NCBI GenBank assembly: GCA_030562195.1
Contig: CM060200.1
Span: 29,489,023-29,553,022, forward strand
DNA: 64,000 nucleotides
From: Nipponacmea schrenckii
Lineage: Eukaryota > Mollusca > Gastropoda > Lottiidae
Reading direction: 5' to 3'
A program made the translations under genes and the position numbers. The notes below the pieces were generated by a model. The model saw only the letters and a list, made by a program, of their open reading frames with translations, did not search any database and had not been told where the DNA came from. Shown here piece by piece: positions 13,101 to 26,937 of the stretch (positions are counted from its first letter, which is position 1; each line of letters begins with the position of its first letter).

Positions 13101-16100
13101 AAGATGTCCCTACCTAGCATATTTGATAATTGCATCACAGGAATAGGTTCTTCTTTTTTCTTGATTTTTCTCACTTTTAATCTGACACTACCCTGAGTTG
13201 TGCGTAAAATTTCTATTGCCTTTTCATAAGTGACACCTGAGAGTGATTTATCACGAACTTCAATTATATGATCACCCACTGCTAACTGACCATCCTGAAA
13301 AACGATCAAAACATCCTAGATCCCATGTGAATTATGTGTAGGAGAGCTGTATGTTATCAAAAAAAAAGAAACATTTCCCAGGTTACAAGCTTATATGTAT
13401 TCCAAGAGACTAAAAACTGATTAGACAAATATTATTAAGATTGACAAGATATTTCTTGTTGGCAGACTTTCTACTCATCCTATTGATTCAGTCATGTTTC
13501 ATGCAAGACTGATAAGGTCAAATTTCGGAGATATTTGCTTTTTTTGCAATACAAGACAATTTTCAGACATAAAATCTCAAACAATTCATTAAAAAAAATA
13601 ACAAAAACTGTCAACTGAAAGCATAGTATATTTGAATTATGAAATTAGTTAAATTGAGCTAAAGACTATAACGAGATTACTTTAAAACAAAATCTTGATA
13701 TACCTGATCAGCTATTCCACCTGGTGTTATAGATTTAACATATATAAACCCTGTATCACCTTCACGTGTATGTTCAGCGATACCAAATCCTAAACCTTGT
13801 GGACCCTACAAAATAGATTAATTTTTGCTTTTGATTATCAATATGAATAACATCAGCAAAAGGTCCACAGAAGATTATCTGTTTCTAATATAGTTAAACA
13901 AAGTCCTATCCATGCATTTTCACGAAATTGACTGACTCAACATATACAATTTGGATATTTATAAATATATACAATATCACGAACACTAACATTGGATGAA
14001 AAATTAATTCTGGAGTAAATCGTAAAATACATAAAAATTTCACAGTAAACAATTTTTTACTTCATAGTTAGTTTTTAACTTAGCACATATTTTAAATGAA
14101 AACTAATATATCTTATGATTGATTATTATAGTATCAATCAATTTTTATTTCCGAGTTCAAAAGTGCAATATCTTATTCAATCTAGTGATTATCCCCCAAA
14201 AAATGTTTGATCCAAATGAAGAAAAACAAGAGTCAAGAAAAGCATTAAATTCAATTACCATTTTTTTTTTAGACAAAATCAACATAAAAAATCTGATTTT
14301 CTCATGTAATTTGTATCAAATCAATTTCAAGAAAGTCAGTGAGTGAAAAAGTGTACAGTTGATTAGAGGATGGTTTGACAAGAGTTGATATTGATTGTTC
14401 ATCTTTAACATTATTCTAATATAGACCAAATTTTCTTGTCATATAAATCAATTTTCTAGACCTGATTATATTATTCTAGTAACATCTATTTGTACTGCCC
14501 TACTTTAGTACTGCCAAGTTTCTACCTATTAATATACTATTTGATTTGTAAACAGATAAACAGAGATGTATACAGCTTGTATCATTATTTAACATAATGT
14601 TAGCAACTCATTTTCAATGTCATTGTTATATATTCTATTTCAAGATCTAATATATCATTTACAAAACCAAAAAAATTTCGCTTCAATGGCAAGCAGAAAA
14701 ACATGAATTGAATCTGTATTCTGTGTGACAGGAGTTGTGCTTACCTTATGTAATGTGATAGTAACAGGTTCTTCTAATTCTATCACTGGTTCTTTAACTA
14801 TTATTGGTACAGGAGGAGGTACTTCCTGCCAAATAAATAATATAAATCTCTACAGTATAATAATTGATATATAAATAATCCAGAATCCAAAAAATGTTGT
14901 ATTCTAGTTAGTATACTAGTATAATCAGTATATGATCTAACTATTACCAGAAACTATAACTATATTATGGGGAATGGTAAAATACATATATACCATCTTT
15001 CACACGGTGAACAATGTTTATATATTATTAGAAGACTTTAACCTTACATGAACAACTCCAGTCTGTATAATGATACAAAAGAAAGTGCTTATCAAGCAAT
15101 TTATAAAGAAATATTTCAGAAACAGGTAAATCACAAGTGAAAATAAACATGTTTTAAATAAACAGATTGCTGTATTGTAGTTAAAATTGTTTTAAGTTAT
15201 ATATGGACACGAAATTATTATACAAAATAAAACACACTCTATTCCTTGACATTTTGTATAATACACCAAAATGTGCTGATTTAAACTTGTCACATTAAAC
15301 CCACAGTATAGAGCTATCCACTTTATCTTTATTTATCAACAAATAGGATAAATCATAACCTATTACCCATAAACACATTAATCCTGTTATCCCATTTTAT
15401 GTGGTCTCCTAATTCCTGCATCAGCAATATAAAATATCATGTGATACTGTGACCAAACTTAAAAACCAAAAAATGGCCACTCATATATCATTTATTGATT
15501 AATAGGTACTATTTTCTATTGCGTAAGTGTCTTTCTTCACTAATATGATCTAAAAGTATGATTATAAAATGACAGAGAACTCAGCAGACATTGATATGAG
15601 AATTTCCAACATACACCAATACAAGCTGAGACCATAAAATCAATAAACAGACCACTACAGCCAGGAATTCCATAAGATCTTCCATTCTTTTTCAATTTAT
15701 CTGCTCAGAGAAAGTTGGCTTACACTGTGTCTACTGAGACAGAACAAACAACTAAATCAACTTGTAAGTTGAATAGCAGAAGTGAGAGAGTAGATGAAAA
15801 ATAAGATCAAGTAAAATATGGACAGTTAGGAGAGACAGATTCCAACTAAATTGAATTTCACTGTCTAACAATTAATGAGAAATTTTATTTCATGGAAGAA
15901 AAAGATAAGTTTCAGTTCAATATTATTTTCTATTTCTAAATTTGTCAATTTGTAAAAGTCTGCCAGTTCTTAAAGGTGCAAGTTCACCAACCGTTATATC
16001 CATTGTACCCTAGTCTCTAACATTCTATTTTCTATTTTTACTCTTAAGGATATGACACATATCTGAATAGTTTCCAGTAGATGTCTGTTTTTGATTAGTA

Positions 16101-19100
16101 TTTCAGGAATGTTCACAAGGGAATAACAATAGATTGGAAGAAGAATGAACTGACAATAAAATCAGCCTGATATTTGCCATTCCACTTTGAAACAATTATC
16201 ACATGGATCCCACATATATCAGCTGTAATCTGAAGATTGTATATCAGAGCTTAATTGATGATACAGACTAATGTAAGAATACTGTCTTTAGGTCAACTAG
16301 TAATATTCAAACTATAAGCAAACTACAAAGCCTATAGAGCAAATGTATTAGACTGATGTCAAACTGACACAGGAACAAATTTCTTCCCCTGAATGCAGAG
16401 TATTTGGTTCTTTGTGAATGGAGCACATGGGTTACAACCTGTTCAAGCACTGTATCATCAAGTGGCACATAGAGAAACTGACACTACTTATTTACACATA
16501 GGTTAAGTATTGTTAGTGCATAATTCATACATTGAAAGTGTTTGGGCCAATATTGCTGTGTTCATGCATAGTGGAATGTGCATAGTATGAAAGATTAATA
16601 GTTAAAATGATATAGAATTTGTGCCAGTGTGAGATTAGCCTCATAAATCACTTGCACTGTACATGCATATTTGTTTTTTAGAGTAATTATAGAATTGTAT
16701 TGGATAGATATTAAAGAAGTAAGAAAAGGGAGGTGGATGGAGACAGTGCTAGTAAGAGTCTAGCAGGAATAATGAATATAAGATTTATCACCAATAGGCA
16801 GTCAGATTGGTTGGTTGACCTAAAAGGTCACATAATTATAGACCCAATAATTCCAGTGTTCAAATAACCAATCATAACCATAGCAACATTACATTTTATT
16901 GTTGAGTAGATACATTGCTTCAAAATATGTATCGAAAGTGGATTATTTAGGACACTCAAGTGAAATATAAAAGGAAAAAACTTCTTGTATCTAAATATGT
17001 GTAATAAAGGACATTTGAATATCCTGTTACAAAAGAATTCCTATTATACTGTAGCTATGAAAAATTTAGAAAATGTCTCAGCTACTACTATTCTTTACAA
17101 TATAACTTTGAATCCTGTCATAGTTCTATTACTCAAGATCTCATTGTTGTCTCTTGTTGCATTTTGGTAGCATGATTTCAAAACAATATGTGAGATCTCC
17201 AGTGACAAATTTTAAGGAGAAATTTACTTGTTGGTCTTGTACTACATCATTGAAGTGAGGATGCTTTTCTTGTACAAAAATGTATGAAAATTGTGGTAGT
17301 TAAGTATGAAAAACGTCTGTAGAAATCTTGCAATATATATATAATGAATACTACTTAAAATTGACATAAAAGTCAACTTCTCACAAAATCAAATGGTAAA
17401 TCAATGGATGAACATTATGGCCAAGTTTTAAAATTCAAATTTTTCAGTCATCCCAAAAGGAAGAATAAGTTCTAACAGTGTTGAAATATATTTGAATTTA
17501 GTCTGAGTAGACTTCAGACTCATATGATTTCTGCCACATTTTTTTTATTACAATATCTCTTCCATCTCAAACCACTGCAGAATATACCCATTATTTTATT
17601 GACTACTGACACTAGTTTTATTTATGTGTTTGCTATAGAACACTTACCTCTTTCTGTACAGGTGGTCCCATTCTTAATGGCTTGATAGCCATATGTTCCA
17701 AGAAATCAGGTCGACTGAAAAAGATATATTTAAATAAGTATAACCTATAACAAACTATCTAAATAGACATTTACAACTAGTCTTTTCTACATTCTCTTTC
17801 TTTATAACAGTTTTACTGACATTCAGTCGAACACTTTAATCATGAATTTATCAAATCAACTTGGGCTTGGATTATGTGGAAATATGTGTACTTTCAATAA
17901 TCATTACAGTTTTAGATGTCAAGCTGTCAACAGTTCAAATTGTTCTGAATATAAAATGGGACATAACTCTTACCGAAGTAAAATCATTTTCACTTTACTC
18001 TCTGTTACTCCTTTAATGATAGATGATGCATTTAAATGACTTCTACCATACAGTACATGACCATTTACCTATTATATTTAAAGCACATGTAGAAACCCTA
18101 TCCAAAAATCAAATGAAGATGGCTTGAAGTAAATATTTAGTCATTTAATATTGTCCTATAAAGTATTAGCGGCCCGTCTCCACAAATCTTGAAATTATTA
18201 CTCTACAAATATGGGAAAGTAAGCTGAAATATTCTATCATTATTTATTCATCAAAAAGACAACATTACTTAATATCTTTCCTACATGAAAAAGAATACTC
18301 TTTCAAGAAAAAGAGGATTAATATTTTATGAAAGCCACAGAGCTAACTGACCTCAAGTAATTCATCACCAACTTGTATTCTACCATCTTTACCACAGGCA
18401 CTGTCAGGCTTTATACCAGCAATAAATACACTCATAGTATTTCTATCTTTATTACCAGCTAGACTTAATCCTAAACCATTATTACCACGTGACAGCTCTA
18501 ACATATGTATTGAACCATTTAATTCACCATATTTACGCTGTATTTTTTCTGTAAATGGAAATGTTGATACATTTAATAATGATAATTAATGTTCGTAATA
18601 ATGATAAGAGTTGTAAAAAGTATCTGTAAGAAAAAACAAACCAAAGTAGTAATAAAACAAAAATGTATGAAGAGAAAAAATGATAATTAAATTGTAAAGG
18701 CAATGTGTAATTCTGCACTGTGTATTGATGTCTAATTCTAATGTAAAAAATAAATTAATCAAAGATTGTGTGAATCAATCATTGAACATACAAAAGATAT
18801 ATTTCTGCAGGCCTTCTTAACATTTCTGCTTGATTACTAACTAAATTATTTTCTTTTCCTATAAATCATTGATATACAGGTCAATATGACTTTATATTGT
18901 TTATCATCTGAACCTTGGCAAGAGTATGTTAACATCAAATTACACTAGAGGCAAGAGGTCCTAGCACCATACCAACAATAACAACTTTTGTTATCTTTTC
19001 ATCAGTCAAGGAAATAGAAAATCTCATTCAAGATAGAATTTGTCTTTGATTACAAACATTTCACCTTGATGTTCAGAAGTAAAATAATCAATGAGGATAT

Positions 19101-22100
19101 TATGGTTATTCATTCAATAAGATTACTTCTTCAGAAAGTCAGATTTGGTATGTTCATTTCCACAGTGATGTCATCATCAATAATCATTCAATTTGTTTTA
19201 TTATTAACATCAATAATTTTTGCTTGGTTAACAAATTGGTTTAATTATATCCTTTGGTAACTATACAAGGAATTTGTTTGATTTTCACTTTACATTGATA
19301 ATTTTGATTAAAGTTGTACGATTCATAAATCATGTATTCAAATATCTAATTAATGGCAAAAATTATCATGATGTATGATATATCATTTCATTTATCTTAT
19401 AAAACATGAGTGACATATTTTGATGACATTTTAAAAAAAAAATCATATCTAATTTGTTTTGGATTTCAGATCTACATAGTTGTAGAATTGATTTTGTTAT
19501 TCAACTAATAATAATTAATAACTCAGCTCTTTATTCTATTGTAAATATTGTGTTGACATCAAATAAAAGCTTTTTGTTTGTAAAACGGGAACAAGATTTC
19601 GCAATACTACTACATAACAAGGAATAAATACATGAAACTTCCAGATTAGAGTATATTATTCCTTCGTATTACCATTTGAACTATATTATACAAAGAGTGT
19701 ATTCTCTCTAGACTACAAACATTAAAAATTGATTCATAATTAGCTACTCCTTAGAATTTATACAACAATTAAATGTTACATAAGTATAAATCAATTACAT
19801 GCAATGACTACAGGGAATATATTGTACTTATATAAACTTATAGAAAACAGAACGTAAATTAACATATTGTTACTACAGACTGAATTGCATTCCTCTTCTT
19901 GACTAAAGAGATATGAAGTTTAAGGTTCTTTAACTCAGTTTCACTGTTTCAGTGATGCATGTCAGAGGGTTAACATGGAAAATAAAATAATGAAAAGATG
20001 ACCTGAGTGCTACAGTCTGTGCACGTTAAAGATACCTCGACAGTAGGAAATCACAAAAAGAGTAGGCTTATGCCACAGCCCTGTCAAAATTGCTCTAATT
20101 GCAAACTGTATGAAATTGCCAGTCTTCCCTAGCCTATAAGGTACAAGAGTACGACTTTAACCTTCTATCATTTAATTTTCCTTTATCTTTAGCTCTGTTT
20201 GCACCAGGCCGCTTTAAAGCGTTCCATTCTTGGACTGGCCCAAGCTGCGATAAAAAAAAATGTACCCTGTTTACACCAATAATATAACAAACATGCCGAG
20301 AATGGTTCCAAAATAATAATATAAATCGTTGACTGCTCTCAGACGCGTTCTAACAGAATTCTTCATAAAAGAGGTAAATATAGTCGTGCATGTAACCTGG
20401 ATGAAAATAAAAATAGCTTTGGATGATGATCAAATTCCGAGAGAAAAGGTGAAGGTCGGTCAATGCACACACGCAGTAATCTGTTCCTGGTACACTTTGA
20501 GTTTACACTAAAAAAATCTATCGAGTGTGGTCTGAGAATGGTTCCGAGACTACCTCCTCCAGACGGGCCAGAAAACGCTTGACTGTTTACATTACACAAA
20601 ATTCATCCGCACCATTCTGAGAATGAGTTTAATTGGGGTAAATGATTGACATTTTTACTGAACTTCATTTACATGGATATTGTTCTCTACATGTTTAATT
20701 TAAATATTTGAAAAGTTAATAATTTATTATATTATTTCCATCTATTTAATTGAATAGACACAAATTTTGCTGATCTTATCACTTTAAATCACAAAATGAT
20801 TTACTGTAAGAAATTTAATTAATAAAACCAACAGAAGTGTTGAAATTCTAAAAAACACAAGGCTGCTTAAATTTGTACACTTGTGCTACCAGTACTTTAA
20901 AAAGATTTTGGCTTTGAATGCCTTAAAACCAATAAGTATTTGTCTTACCCAATTACATTTGTCAACATTTCAATTTATCTCATACCGGGCATGAAGAAAA
21001 TCCTGAGAAAAAGCAAGAAATGTAAAAGGACAGTTGATATATTATTTCCACTGAAATGTTTGAAATGTTTTAATCTGTTCCGTTGTTACAATAATTACTC
21101 ATCTCACGTTGACATCCTAAATAAGAGTAAAATAATGACCTAGACAGACCAACTAAATTACCAATAGGACAATTAGAGGATTGACACAGAATAACAATAG
21201 TCTGATAATATGAATAGATTTAAAATCTATCAAATTGATTTCAACACATATCTTATTAAGTCAGACCGTCTATATTGACCATAGTTTTTTGTATATATAT
21301 TTTCCAGACGCCCAACTATTAAACTTATTTCATTTAAACCTTGAGCAATCCCAAAGTCAGGAATAAAAATAAAACATCAAGAAAAAAAGACATGGAATAA
21401 AATATCACCTCTAATTTGTTTTCTTAAGTTCAGTTGGACTTGGTCCAAACTTTTTCAGCTTCATTCAATTGTCCTTTTCATTTATAAAATAGGTTCATGT
21501 GAAAACTTGTCAAATGACTTAAAGGGCATAGGAAATGGAAATTTTAAAAACGTCAATTTTATCATTTTTATCAACTATTTCATATCGAAATAAAAAATAA
21601 AAGTTTTTTTTATTTTTTGCACTCCCGTTCATAAGATATCGGCCGTAGAAGTATGTTAATATTATTAGGTGTTTTAATCTGATCACGCTTACGTCCCTTG
21701 ATTGTGACGTCAGGTCGGAACATAGCGTCGTATTGGATAGCCTTCTACCGTATACTATTGATTCTGTTTACAAGTTGCATTTGTAAAATAAGATGGTTTT
21801 TGTGCTGCCTTCAACTGTGAAGTCAGATCGGGACAAAAGATAGCTTTGTACGAGTTTCCATCGGATCCGAATATAATGTAAACGTTGGGTATTCAGCATA
21901 AAGAGAGCTGGCTATAGGGGGCCTAAACCAAATTAAATTCAAGATTGGAATCGCTTCGAAAAAAACCAGTTCACGATAGATCTTGATATTGCGAAATCGG
22001 TTGGCTACAAGATGTTGCCATTAAAAAATGATGCAATGCCAACGATTTTCGATTTCTTGGTAAAACCCGAAGTGTCCATCAAAAAAAGAAAAACTCAACC

Positions 22101-25100
22101 GTCCGTTGTCGGCGAGGCTGTAGCAGTGTAGGCCTACAAAGAAGAGGCAATCGAAGGCAAATGAAAAGACTATTACTGTCTAAAGGGGTTTAGGTTAACA
22201 ATAAATTGCAAAACAATTTGTTCATATATGACCAAACTTTGGGTCTCATTAACCTATAATTTTAATCGACAACCCCAGCGAAATAAAAAATCTTACCTAA
22301 GAGTAAGAACCCACAGGGTCCGGAAAATAGCATCACTACTAACGCGATTTGAAAGTGAAAGTAGATTACATATTTTATTTTCTTGGCCGGAGGGGAATAA
22401 CCAGTGCCCGTGCCCAACCGGAAAACATACTGCTATCTACTGCTTGTACAAACTTATTTAGGCTACTGATTACATTGCAAAACAAAATTAATAGGCCTAG
22501 ATACGATTTTCCTCATTCGGGAAGACTAGACAGTAGAACAATGGTAAAAATTTTGGATTCGATTTTTATCAGTCAAAGGCCGATCTTATTTTTATTTTAT
22601 CAATTGTTCCTACAACGTTGGTATTATAATTTTAAAAATCGGCTGATAAATAACGAATCCTAAATTTTCATTAACTGTCATATTTATCTAGTTGTTGTCA
22701 ATAATAGGCCTAGACGGAATGAATTGGCTACCAAGTACCATTCATCGATAGGGACGCCATTATTATTAGCTTCTTGAGTTTCATCGTAGTTGCTAGGCCT
22801 ATCACTATCACTCCCCGAACCCGATGAATTTTCTTGATCTTCATGAGGCCTATTTGCTAAAGGTTTATACATATAAGGTTGAACCCTTATACCAAGATTA
22901 ATCTTTGGTATTTCTCAGAATTCTTAGTCATAATCAAAGGGAGATGCCATCTCGATAAGTTTGAATGTATATGACGTTACGTCAAGAGTTTCACAGATTG
23001 TTCCGACCTGACAACACAATCAAGGGACGTAATCACGATAGACATATTGAAAAAGCCAGATTTCTAATGCATATTGCAAACATCCCAATGCAATTTTTTT
23101 TTGAAATTTTGCGGATTTGATACAAAAATCGCTTCTAGTTATTGAAAAACACAAAAAAAATGAATATTTAAAATCATAACCTATGACCTTTAAAAGAGAA
23201 TAATTTGATGGAACAACTGATTAAAATTGCTTATATGAGCAATTATAGCTAAATTAAATTATTTCCCCTTGAACTTGGAGATGATTTTCATTTTCACAAG
23301 TTTCACAGAAAAAAAAATCTTATTTACAGCCAATTAACATAGGAAATAATAACAAATGTTAAATTTAATCAATTTTGTTACCTCTTACATCTTCAAAGCA
23401 ACAGCAAAACAGTTTCAATTCACACATCTATATCTCATATTGGAACAATTGTATACCTTACAGGATAACTTAACCAGAACTGTTTTTGTGACACATAATG
23501 ATGACACTTTACTGCCATAGGGTGAAATAAATCTGCAGTTTATCAACATGAACTGTTTTATTTTCAGATTTAAAGTTTGATGATGACACCAACAGAAATA
23601 AGTTAAATCATAGTTATCATTTTCTCATATATGATGATTGTGCAGTTTACTCTATCCTATTGACATAGGTAAGATGGAAGTAATCAGGAAGTGTATAAAC
23701 ATAAGTCTACCAATTAAATGGCCAACATTGGCTTGTGTTAATCAGTAATATTACGGAGTAAGAAAAATGACTTCTTGGGATGGGACTGAGATGCAAAAGC
23801 AATTTAATTTTTTAATCAAAACAAGGAAATGTGATCAGATTGGATAATATGAAATGATAACACAATGAATTGTAGAGTAATAAAAATCCTTTGAAATAAA
23901 TGATTTATATTCTTACTAGAATATTCAATAAATAAAACAAAAAGAATATTCGTTAAATCCAAAGTTATGAGCAATGCATGAAGGAAACACAAGCAAATTA
24001 CCATCATTTACAGATAAATAAATTCTTTATGGACTGTGTCTAAGTAACCTTTATCATTCGCTTGCATAAATTCAAATGAAAGTATATGAAGACTGGCAAT
24101 GCATTGTATTGTGTTATGAAGGATATTTTACCAAACCGGTCTATGAGAAATAATGGGCAGTCTTGTATAACATGCCTAAAGCCCTTAACTTGACATTCAA
24201 CTAACTGATTTACATAATACAGACCTGAAGAGATAAGCTTGTATTATCAGATCACAAATAAAAACAATAACCCCTACCTTTATTAGTCAATATTTCCATA
24301 ATGGATTAAGCAATTCCTTATTTTATCATGGTCACTTCCTAGCATTTACATATTATGACAGAATTGCTTTTAATCCAATTACATTAATAAAATATTACAT
24401 GGTATAATAATTTCCTTCCTATAGACAACCGACATCTAGCAGACGGAACATATCTTTCTACTCTCGAACTCAATATCATACAGCAGTATATGTACAGTAT
24501 TGATTTTCCATATCTAAATGGTAGAAAAATCACAACAAAATGCCCAAACCCATCTTTCTGACACTCAGATACTGATAACCACTTTTGGTTTAAACGATCA
24601 GGAATTACACTAACAGAAAATGACTGCATCTGTCATAGAGGAAATGACAAACAATGCAGTAATATTTTTATGTCTTGTGACCTCCTGAGGTGAATTTGCA
24701 TGATAATGTGTGAGTTGACTTTCACGCTGTCTACTACAAGACAATCTAAGATTTGATATTCTCCAATAATCAAAGTATATTAGAGAGGATCACACAGATT
24801 GCTTCATCAGGAATTCTTTAAATGTACCATGTCATCTTTTCTGAGGAATGATTTGATAGTAAACAGTCATAAGATAGTCCCAATTCACTGTCAACCAATA
24901 TACACAAGAGGATTGGTTAAATGTCAAGAATCTTTGCTTTCTTCATGTTCAATCAATTCAAAGGTTGTAATTTTCAGTCAAGACTAATAACACTGAGCTG
25001 TTCTGTGTTCTGAATGTGCGAACACTTTTTACATTATAATTACAATTTAAGATAAAATAAAGTTGGACATCTGCAAAAAAAAAAACTTCTGAAATTTGAT

Positions 25101-26897
25101 CAATTACAGTTTTGAGGTTCTCATACCTTTAAATTGATCAAATAATGCTAGATTTAATGATTATTAGTCTTATGTATGCAGTAGATTTCCTTACTTAAAG
25201 GGATAATAGGCCTTAGCATGAACATAAAATTTTAGTTCATAAGAATGGTCAATATTAGTGTGTATTCATCATGGTCAATATGAGTGTATATTCATCAAGG
25301 AACTTATCAAGTACTTATAAAGTAACAGAATCCCTTAAAATCTGTAAAACTCACAAAACTTGAAAAATGCTTAATCAATTTATTAAGCGTTTTTCAATAA
25401 TCAAATGCATCTCTATGGATAATTACATAACTTTTTGGATGTTTATTAATTTTTTTTATGTTATTTATGGCAGAAGGTATATTTACTGATGAATTTAGCT
25501 CTGACTGACCAAATCTAAAAATTTCAATTTTTATGTTCATTCTAGGACGTATTATCCCTATAAATATAAGGTTGTAGAGATTAAAGTAATACAGAAAACT
25601 AATGGTGTTGCTGTTATATAATTTCATAATAAACTAGAACTGTGAACAGCTCCGAGCGTGGCAACTATGCGTTATCCCATGGATTTCGAACATTTTGAAA
25701 CTTCTAACCTGCTAGCTTTCAATTCCGGTACTTTTCAGCCTCCAATTGTGGAACAAGCGTAACAATATTGTTAGATCTATAGACAGCTGATGTCAAGGCC
25801 ATTCTATATGGAAAATTTCAAGGTCATTGAAGGTGAAGGTCACAAGATTTAGAATTTCAAATTTTTAAAAAATTCAAACGGGCATAAATAATAAATGACG
25901 GACTAATTAAATTTTAAAGAAAATTTGCCATTCTCGGAAAAATGGCGCATGCGCAACTAGCAATTGCAATTTTTTTCTTCTCGGGGGATACAAATTATTT
26001 TGTATAGCTAATATATACTGTTTTTGCTTACATTCTTGAATTACACGGGATGTAGGGTCGCCTGAAATGAGATAAAAAAAACGGAAGTCCCCACGCCCAA
26101 ACCGGAAGTGATCAAAAAATTTTGATGATATATTTTTAATTGTGTTGCGTATTTATCTATATCCTGTAAATTTCAGATCGATCCGAACATTAGAGCCCGA
26201 AAGTGTAATATAACCGTCCAAAATTGCAAAATAGTCAGATTTCGGTGGGCTATAAAACCGGAAGTTAATATTTGTCATGCAATATCAGCACATCTATAGA
26301 CAGCTGAGGTCAAGGACATTCTACATCTCAAATGTCAAGGTCATTGAAGGTCAAGGTCACGAGATATAGAGTTTTAAATTTTTGAAAAATTCGAACGGGC
26401 ATAAAAAAAATTCAAATTCGAAAATCAAAATTCTGTTCCCAACATTTTTTAGATAAAGTATCAAGGTTTTGATAGACACCAAAATCATAAAAATCGGTCA
26501 ATAATTGGCGGACTTATTAAATTTTTAAGAAAAATTGCCATTTTTGAAAACTGCTCATGCGCAACATTCAATTTAATTTTTCTTCATCTCAGGGGATTAA
26601 AATCATTTAGTATAGCTTAATTATACTGTTTTTGTTTAGATTCTTGAATTACATGGGAAGCAGGGTCGCCCGACATGAGACGAAAAAACCGGAAGTCCCC
26701 ACGCCCAAACCGGAAGTGATCAAAAAATTTTGATGATGTAGTTTTAATTGCGCTGCCTATCTATCTATATCCTGTAAATTTCAGACCGGTTAGCGAAAAT
26801 ATTATGTTAGATATTCATTTTTGATTCCAGCCCATATAAAAACCATTGGTGAAAACAAAAATAGTCTATCTTTTTCCGTTTGGGCTAGCGAGCTTCC

Positions 26898-26937
<40 letters not shown>

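Larger units (their letters stand above)
21523..23189. mobile_element. Kolobok-like DNA transposon, degraded, TTAA-flanked
   Basis: The left terminus AGGGCATAGGAAATGG follows TTAA (21519-21522). The right terminus, read inward, is AGGTCATAGGTTATG and precedes TTAA (23190-23193). Long imperfect inverted repeats of about 220 bp share a block reading TTACGTCCCTTGATTGTG and CAGGTCGGAACA. TTAA target duplication with a THAP zinc finger inside is the combination known for Kolobok elements. The coding remnants inside are broken. Confidence 0.75.

Noticed and set aside
20180..20640. GC-richer segment with repeated GTTTACAC-like blocks and a 60-codon frame
   Set aside because: It may be a decayed transposon, but I could not pair its ends or find a target duplication.
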